Shown piece after piece: positions 9,136-12,746 of a stretch of 12,746 nt of DNA. This DNA is from Cyclostephanos tholiformis. Taxonomy: Eukaryota; Bacillariophyta; Thalassiosirophyceae; Thalassiosirales; Thalassiosiraceae. How positions within the stretch are numbered: position 1 is the stretch's first letter; every line of letters starts with the position of its first letter. A model generated the notes under the pieces. That model had not been told where the DNA came from and did no database searches. It was given only the letters and a program-made list of their open reading frames with translations. Location of the stretch: positions 1-12,746 of the forward strand of contig JALLPB010000332.1 of NCBI GenBank assembly GCA_036939975.1, given 5' to 3'. The position numbers and the translations under genes were made by a program.

Positions 9136-9343
9136 AGTGGTGGTGGTAATTATTTTCGTCCGCCCGATCGCGAAGTTCGGTCGAGTCCCTCGTCGTTGCG
9201 ACGTCGGGGGGGGCGGCGGACGATGCAAACGCGGCGGAGGACGTCCGACATCCGCCATCGATGGGGGACGAATGATGCTCCCGATGCCTCCTCTCCCTCT
9301 CCTTCCTTCGGCGTGAAGGGAGGGACTTCGCGAAGCTTTTCAT
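6236..9343 (-). CDS. RBBP8 (CtIP/SAE2 family): CtIP/Sae2/Com1-like DNA-end-resection factor
   Basis: The open frame is 1035 residues without introns. The last 70 residues are diagnostic: EVVRGRANRQALPGHECEKC with the CxxC pair C988/C991, then ECSRHRSRHIPPSTPPDFW with the DNA-binding RHR motif at 1013-1015. T1023-P matches the proline-directed CDK site of CtIP (T847) and Sae2 (S267). By family, the protein activates the Mre11-Rad50-Nbs1 nuclease at double-strand breaks in the nucleus, for homologous recombination and meiosis. A coiled coil at about 622-735 could serve oligomerisation, although in CtIP this element is N-terminal. Residues about 430-562 look like a helical domain I do not recognise. 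The first 430 residues are low-complexity, with R105-110, D71-80 and E140-147 runs from trinucleotide microsatellites, so the true start could lie downstream. The C-terminal identity is strong; N-terminal exon structure is less certain. The family is poorly conserved outside the C-terminus, and CtIP itself is about 900 residues. Confidence 0.85.
8904..8927 (-). repeat. In-frame GAG repeat coding a Glu run
   Basis: Eight consecutive Glu codons (six GAG, one GAA, one GAG; residues 140-147) lie in the N-terminal region of the CtIP-like protein. On the plus strand this appears as a CTC tract. Confidence 0.85.
9011..9032 (-). repeat. Purine-rich trinucleotide tract coding an Arg run
   Basis: The plus strand shows a CTC/TCC tract. 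Read on the minus strand in the frame of the CtIP-like gene it encodes residues 105-110, six Arg in a row. It is part of the same microsatellite-rich N-terminal block. Confidence 0.75.
9104..9133 (-). repeat. (GTC/GAC)10 microsatellite coding ten Asp
   Basis: Ten uninterrupted GTC units on the plus strand are GAC codons on the minus strand, giving D71-D80. Perfect trinucleotide repeats of this length are prone to slippage, so allele length may vary. Confidence 0.9.
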
Positions 9344-9542
9344 GATGATAATAAAATATTAACAGGATTGATGATTGATGATTACGACGACGTACGATGG
9401 AGGGAACGGAATTCCTTTGTCCCGCGCCATTTTTTGAGGGCGGTTTGTACGTATGTACGGACCTACCTATCTGACCAGACCAGATAAAAATATATCGACA
9501 GGCGGTCAATATAATTTTATTAGGAACGTTGCGAGTAGAATC
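9344..9542. promoter_or_regulatory. Divergent promoter, CtIP-like gene / two-pore K+ channel
   Basis: About 199 bp separate the two start codons, so the genes probably share a bidirectional promoter. A TATA-like stretch ATAAAAATATAT is at 9484-9495, 48 bp before the preferred channel start. That argues against the in-frame upstream ATG at 9453. GC boxes CCCGCGCC (9421-9428) and GAGGGCGG (9436-9443) lie near the middle; the first loosely resembles an E2F core, which is only suggestive. The minus-strand side is AT-rich up to the CtIP-like start. Confidence 0.5.
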
Positions 9543-11340
9543 ATGTCTGAGAAACAAACAACGACGGGAGGAGGCGGAGGCGCTGATGACAATCCAGAAC
9601 ATGCCCTCCATAGTGAACATTCCTCTAACCCTTGGCCTCGGAGGATTCCTGACTACGACTATTCGTCCAGAAAGCAATCTATCTCTCCATGGTACTGGTC
9701 CGTCCTCTTCCATAATAATGTTGACGAGATACGACGTTCTACTGCCAAAAAGGAGGGGTATGGGTCAATCGCAGTGCCACCATCAACCGAAAGGCCGCGA
9801 AAGAAGTGGCAGTTGATAAGAGAAAGGATACGCTCACCGGATTTTCTCCTCAGTCACAGCACATTCGACGGTGAGAATGGGAAAGAGACTCTCCATTGGT
9901 CTGATTTGGCGAAGGATTCTTACGAATTCAGGCTACAGGAATGCTTCGCTATATTTGTTGCCCTACTGGCTGTTGGCGTTGTCGGTTATTCCTTCCTCTT
10001 TGAGCGTTGGTCCATCATCGACTCGCTCTATTTTACTGTTGTCATGCTAACAACGACGGGATACGGCGACATCACCCCCACCACTCCCGGGGGGAAAATA
10101 TTCGCATCACTATTCGCCCTTGCGGGAATAGTTCTGTTGGGTTTGGTATTGGGTGTAGTGGGCAGCAATCTTGTAGAGGCGGAGGTCGCATATTCCCAAA
10201 AGATGCAGTCTACATCGTCGAGCGCGTTGGAAAGAGCATTTGGAAAGCGTACCAGTCGCCATTTGAATGGCACAGAATATATCGAGTGTGATTCGGAAAC
10301 GACGGCGGAGTCAGAGATGCAGCGCAGTCCGTCGCCGTTGACGGATTCCGATCGTGTGTGCAGTAGCGTGAATGATCAAGAAATGCATGAGAGGCATTGT
10401 CGAATGTCGACCCATGGACGATTTGAAGAAACGTCATGTTTTTCTGTAATCTTAGGTCACCTATCAAGTTTTGCACCCTTGCTATTGGGCGGATTGATAA
10501 TGGCACTAATGGATCATTGGAACTGGTACGACACGATCTATTATTGCGTCGTGACTGCAACGGTAAGATGAAATTGGATAGGATGCAAAATCGTGTTATT
10601 ATTATCCTCTCGTTGAATTCAATTTATGATTTCCTTGATTCTCTCAAAGACCATTGGATTTGGGGATATAACTCCAAAAACAGAGTCCGATAAAGCCGTT
10701 GCGATAGTGTTCATCCCGATTGCGGTAGCATCAATGGGATACATACTGGGAAAGTGAGTGTTTAATAATTGTGCTGATTATTGCTTACGATCCACCGAGG
10801 AAATCTCCACGTCTGTTCATCTTGCTCGAAAGTGTCGCAACACACATCGTAGAGAAACGAAGGGATGAATTCACTAAGCGGCTATGGTCAGCTGAGATGA
10901 CGATGGAAGACATCGAGGCTCTGGATGAAGATCATGAAGGTGGGGGTAAGTTTTGGGTCATTTCGTATTGTGCTAACAGTCGATATAACTTTTCTAAGAT
11001 TTTTTAATTAGTTTCTGAAGTTGAATACATCAAGTTCATGCTCGTTGCGATGAGGAAAATTGATGGCGAACTATTCGATGACTTGCGTTACCGTTTTCAT
11101 CAACTTGATCCAACTGGAGACGGTAAAATTACGCAGAAGGATCTGGTACTAATGGCAAAACGAAAAAGGGAAAAAGTTAGGAATAAATTGATGTTGCGAG
11201 AGTACAAGGCGAGTACTGATCCACATTTCACTGGAATTATATTCGAACCAGATATGTTAGTGCTAACCACTCCGCTGGATGAATCAATATTATTCATCCT
11301 CCAACCGAAACAAATTGTAGAAATTCTTAATGCAACATAA
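9543..11340 (+). CDS. TPK: Two-pore K+ channel with two EF-hands (plant-type TPK)
   Basis: The exons are 9543-10562, 10650-10753, 10833-10945 and 11012-11340, giving 521 residues. M at 9543 is preferred over the in-frame ATG at 9453 because it has A at -3 and sits behind a TATA-like element. TM1 is at about 135-153, then pore 1 filter TTTGYGD (170-176) and TM2 at 187-210. A ~95-residue Ser-rich linker leads to TM3 (about 308-323), pore 2 filter TTIGFGD (340-346, split by intron 1) and TM4. The cytosolic C-terminus has two EF-hand loops. The first is 406-417 (DEDHEGGVSEVE), cut by intron 3; the second is 445-456 (DPTGDGKITQKD). By family this is a dimeric K+-selective channel opened by cytosolic Ca2+, in plants mostly vacuolar; the membrane here is unknown. 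The linker between pore units is longer than I expect for the family, and the last ~40 residues are not recognised. Confidence 0.92.
10563..10649 (+). other. TPK: Intron 1 of the K+ channel (87 bp)
   Basis: The donor is GTAAGA and the acceptor ends TCAAAG. The join rebuilds the second selectivity filter as TAT-TIGFGD, with the boundary exactly between the two Thr codons. In-frame retention meets TGA three codons in. Confidence 0.9.
10754..10832 (+). other. TPK: Intron 2 of the K+ channel (79 bp, alternative acceptor possible)
   Basis: The donor is GTGAGT. The acceptor at 10831-10832 (GAAAG) is preferred because it gives GYILGNVATHIVEKRR, the usual continuation after TM4 in this family, and follows a pyrimidine-rich stretch. 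A second in-frame acceptor at 10798-10799 would give a 46-bp intron and add 11 residues. Retention gives TGA directly after TM4. Confidence 0.75.
10946..11011 (+). other. TPK: Intron 3 of the K+ channel (66 bp)
   Basis: The donor is GTAAGT, a CTAAC branch-like motif is at about 10972-10977, and the acceptor is TTAATTAG. It splits the codon for V413 inside the first EF-hand loop, and splicing rebuilds that loop correctly. Confidence 0.88.
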
Positions 11341-11363
11341 TCGCAAACCATCGAGATCGAACG

Positions 11364-11396
11364 CCATTGCTTCGACTTAGCTAGCAATGGTCGAAG
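11364..11396. repeat. Interleaved inverted repeats, 24 nt after the K+ channel stop
   Basis: Arm pair A is CCATTGCT (11364-11371) with AGCAATGG (11383-11390). Arm pair B is CTTCGAC (11370-11376) with GTCGAAG (11390-11396). The pairs overlap in crossed order, so in RNA only one stem can form fully at a time. Confidence 0.6.
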
Positions 11397-11413
11397 TTGT
11401 TGAATGGATAATT

Positions 11414-11433
11414 ACTCATCGCATCGGATGAGT
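11414..11433. repeat. Inverted repeat ACTCATC-6 nt-GATGAGT
   Basis: Perfect 7-bp arms lie at 11414-11420 and 11427-11433 around a 6-nt spacer. It has the same 7-6-7 layout as the repeats at 6153-6172 and 11449-11468. Confidence 0.6.
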
Positions 11434-11448
11434 TTATCATTTCAAAAG

Positions 11449-11468
11449 TTGGAGGTCCTTGCCTCCAA
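11449..11468. repeat. Inverted repeat TTGGAGG-6 nt-CCTCCAA
   Basis: Perfect 7-bp arms lie at 11449-11455 and 11462-11468. A further T-G wobble inside would leave a 4-nt loop in RNA. It is a strong candidate stem-loop in the overlapping 3' UTR region. Confidence 0.6.
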
Positions 11469-11590
11469 ATATGATGCTTGATATGTCGTTGGTATCGAGC
11501 GCCACAGACATACATTGAAAAACAATGCAAAAATAAGATTTGAGTTGTGAATATGAATAAGTAGTATGTACTTTGTATACTTGATAACAA

Positions 11591-12597
11591 TTAATTAGTT
11601 CGATTTCTCAAAACATTAGGTTTCCCTATTGAATGCTCGGAGCAGATTTCCCTCGTCACCCGATCATTCATTTCTCGATCCAATACGACCAGCCGACCTC
11701 CGTCTTTCGGGGCAAACTCGAATGTCATGAACTGACCCGTACTCTCCTCAATCAGTTCCTTCAAGTGACCAAGAGACCGCACATCGACGTCGTTGAATTT
11801 GAGCAGATGGATGTCGTATAAATTCTCGTACCCCAAGTTGGCCCTGTGAGCGAGCACCTGGGCCAGGACCACGACCTCGTCGCCGTCGTGTTTCAAGGGT
11901 TCGTGCACCAGACTCAGGAGATACGAAACGTTGTCCGTGTAATAATCGCTCCACGCCCCCTTCGCTTCCAGGTAAGGCACCGACAGAGCCGTGAAGACGA
12001 AGCCCGAGCATATCACGTACGGAGGGGGCTCGTTGTTGAAGTGACTGGGAACGAGGGACTTGATCGGGGATACCGGAAACGATACCTCGATCTCCTTCCC
12101 CTCTCTCCACACCGTGACATCGACTATGTCGCCCTCGAATAGGGATGTCACGTAGCCGCCCAGGTCGACTCTCTCTCCACGACGAAACGGTATCTTACCG
12201 TCGTTCCCCAGGGGTATGCCATCGATGGCAAGTATGACGTCCATGCTCCGTAGTATGCCCGTCGCACCGGACGTTGGCTGGACCCTCCTTACCAAAACCC
12301 CAGTCGATCTCTTCGTCTTCTTCACATTCGCATTCCCGCTCCCATTGATGGATTCGCCATCCCCTCCCCCCAGCTTCAAGAACTTACGAAAGGTTTCGTT
12401 TTCGAGGAATGATACGTCGATCCCGAGATGACAAAATCCCCTATATCGATTGTACCTCCTAACGTCCTCTAAAAAATGAAGCACGACGCTGGAGGGCACG
12501 ACGTATCCGACGTTCTCGACGCTCTCCTCGTCCAATCCCTGGAACGCAACGCCGACCACCTCTAAATCTTCGTTCACGACCGGCCCACCCGAGTTGC
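11591..12597 (-). CDS. DEG9: Deg9-type (HtrA/DegP family) serine protease, 5' exons missing
   Basis: This is the 3' terminal exon, coding about 335 residues. It opens at GNSGGPV, whose Ser (TCG, 12592-12590) is the catalytic nucleophile. The protease-domain end follows: VGVAFQGLDEESVENVGYVVP, then a PDZ domain (HLGIDVSF, RRVQPTSGATGILRSMDVIL, PFRRGERVDL). Next comes the Deg9-specific second PDZ-like part (PPYVICSGFVFTALSVPYL, VVVLAQVLAHRANLGYE, the RLVVLDRE block). Catalytic His and Asp must lie in exons beyond the window edge. The continuous frame extends upstream to an ATG at 12673, but that stretch lacks the expected sequence before GNSGGP and is best read as intron. Plant Deg9 acts as an ATP-independent nuclear or nucleolar protease; location here cannot be judged without the N-terminus. 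A Gly/Ser/Asn-rich insert of about 20 residues lies early in the first PDZ. Confidence 0.9.
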
Positions 12598-12746
12598 CTG
12601 TACGAGGGACATCATGGCCGAAGTGCGCGCGCGCGTGTGAGATGTAGCGATTGGCGATGGGGGGAAATCGCATTGTCAGGGGTGCGGTGGTGGTGGGGGG
12701 GGGGGGGGGGGGGGAAAAAAAGAGAACGGTGCGGGGGGTCGGGCTG
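12598..12746 (-). other. DEG9: Part of an intron of the Deg9-like gene, running off the window
   Basis: On the minus strand the acceptor CTCGTACAG ends at 12598, and the next exon begins GC, completing a split Gly codon. Upstream lie a GC-dinucleotide stretch and a C20 run preceded by seven T (plus strand G 12695-12714, A 12715-12721). No donor or exon is recognised up to the edge. Confidence 0.7.
12695..12714 (+). repeat. G20 homopolymer
   Basis: Twenty consecutive G are followed by seven A. It sits in the presumed intron of the Deg9-like gene. Its length is uncertain because such runs are error-prone in sequencing and assembly. Confidence 0.9.

Larger units (their letters stand above)
11341..11590. 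other. Convergent intergenic region, K+ channel / Deg9-like
   Basis: These 250 bp between two facing stop codons contain both 3' UTRs. They hold three inverted repeats within about 105 bp (11364-11396, 11414-11433 and 11449-11468), followed by an AT-rich stretch up to the Deg9 stop. No gene is recognised. Confidence 0.55.

Noticed and set aside
8330..9316. Plus-strand open frame of 328 codons with Val-rich runs
   Set aside because: It is antisense to the CtIP-like gene in a GC-rich trinucleotide-repeat block, where all frames lack stops. The translation is low-complexity (V, R, P runs). The minus strand carries the recognised C-terminal domain.
9453..9542. Upstream in-frame ATG adding 30 residues to the K+ channel
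   Set aside because: It has poor start context (C at -3) and a TATA-like element lies downstream of it at 9484-9495. It is kept as an alternative only.
9150..9713. Minus-strand open frame of 187 codons across the divergent promoter
   Set aside because: It overlaps both the CtIP-like start and the channel N-terminus in the wrong frame, and has no family resemblance.
10800..10832. Extra 11 codons at the start of channel exon 3 using the 10799 acceptor
   Set aside because: It would make a 46-bp intron and break the expected LGNVA..VEKRR continuity after TM4. The acceptor at 10832 fits better.
11748..12110. Minus-strand open frame of 120 codons
   Set aside because: It is a shifted frame inside the Deg9-like exon, with Arg/Gly-rich shadow translation.

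Overview
The window reads as nuclear DNA of a unicellular photosynthetic stramenopile, most likely a diatom. Genes are densely packed, with five in 12.7 kb. Introns are short (66 to 96 bp) with GT..AG ends. The families present are eukaryotic: CFAP20, a PDE/cyclase fusion, CtIP/Sae2, a plant-type two-pore K+ channel with EF-hands, and a Deg9-like protease. CFAP20 is a ciliary protein, so a lineage with flagellated cells (for example centric diatoms) fits, but the taxon cannot be fixed from this sequence alone.

Layout. 1-560 is non-coding upstream sequence with two short perfect palindromes. 561-1514 (+) is CFAP20 in two exons, with an unusual 15-bp-repeat acidic tail. 1784-5989 (-), convergent with CFAP20, is an intronless 1401-residue gene. 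It fuses GAF, cyclic-nucleotide phosphodiesterase, a voltage-sensor-like membrane module, an extracytoplasmic loop, a HAMP-like linker and a class III cyclase domain. 6236-9343 (-) lies upstream of it in the same direction and encodes a CtIP/Sae2/Com1-type DNA-end-resection factor, identified by its C-terminal CxxC and RHR motifs behind a very long low-complexity N-terminus. About 200 bp of divergent promoter separates it from 9543-11340 (+), a four-exon two-pore K+ channel with two EF-hands. After 250 bp carrying three stem-loops, 11591-12597 (-) is the 3' part of a Deg9-type serine protease gene, whose upstream exons lie beyond the right edge.

Working together. The PDE/cyclase and the Ca2+-regulated K+ channel could both couple membrane voltage or Ca2+ to second messengers, and CFAP20 is axonemal. 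That makes a tentative signalling or motility neighbourhood interrupted by a DNA-repair gene. Gene adjacency in eukaryotes is weak evidence, so this is inference only. The most interesting item is the PDE-voltage-sensor-cyclase fusion. It has a complete S4-like charge ladder and no pore filter, its PDE active site looks intact, and two expected cyclase catalytic residues are replaced.
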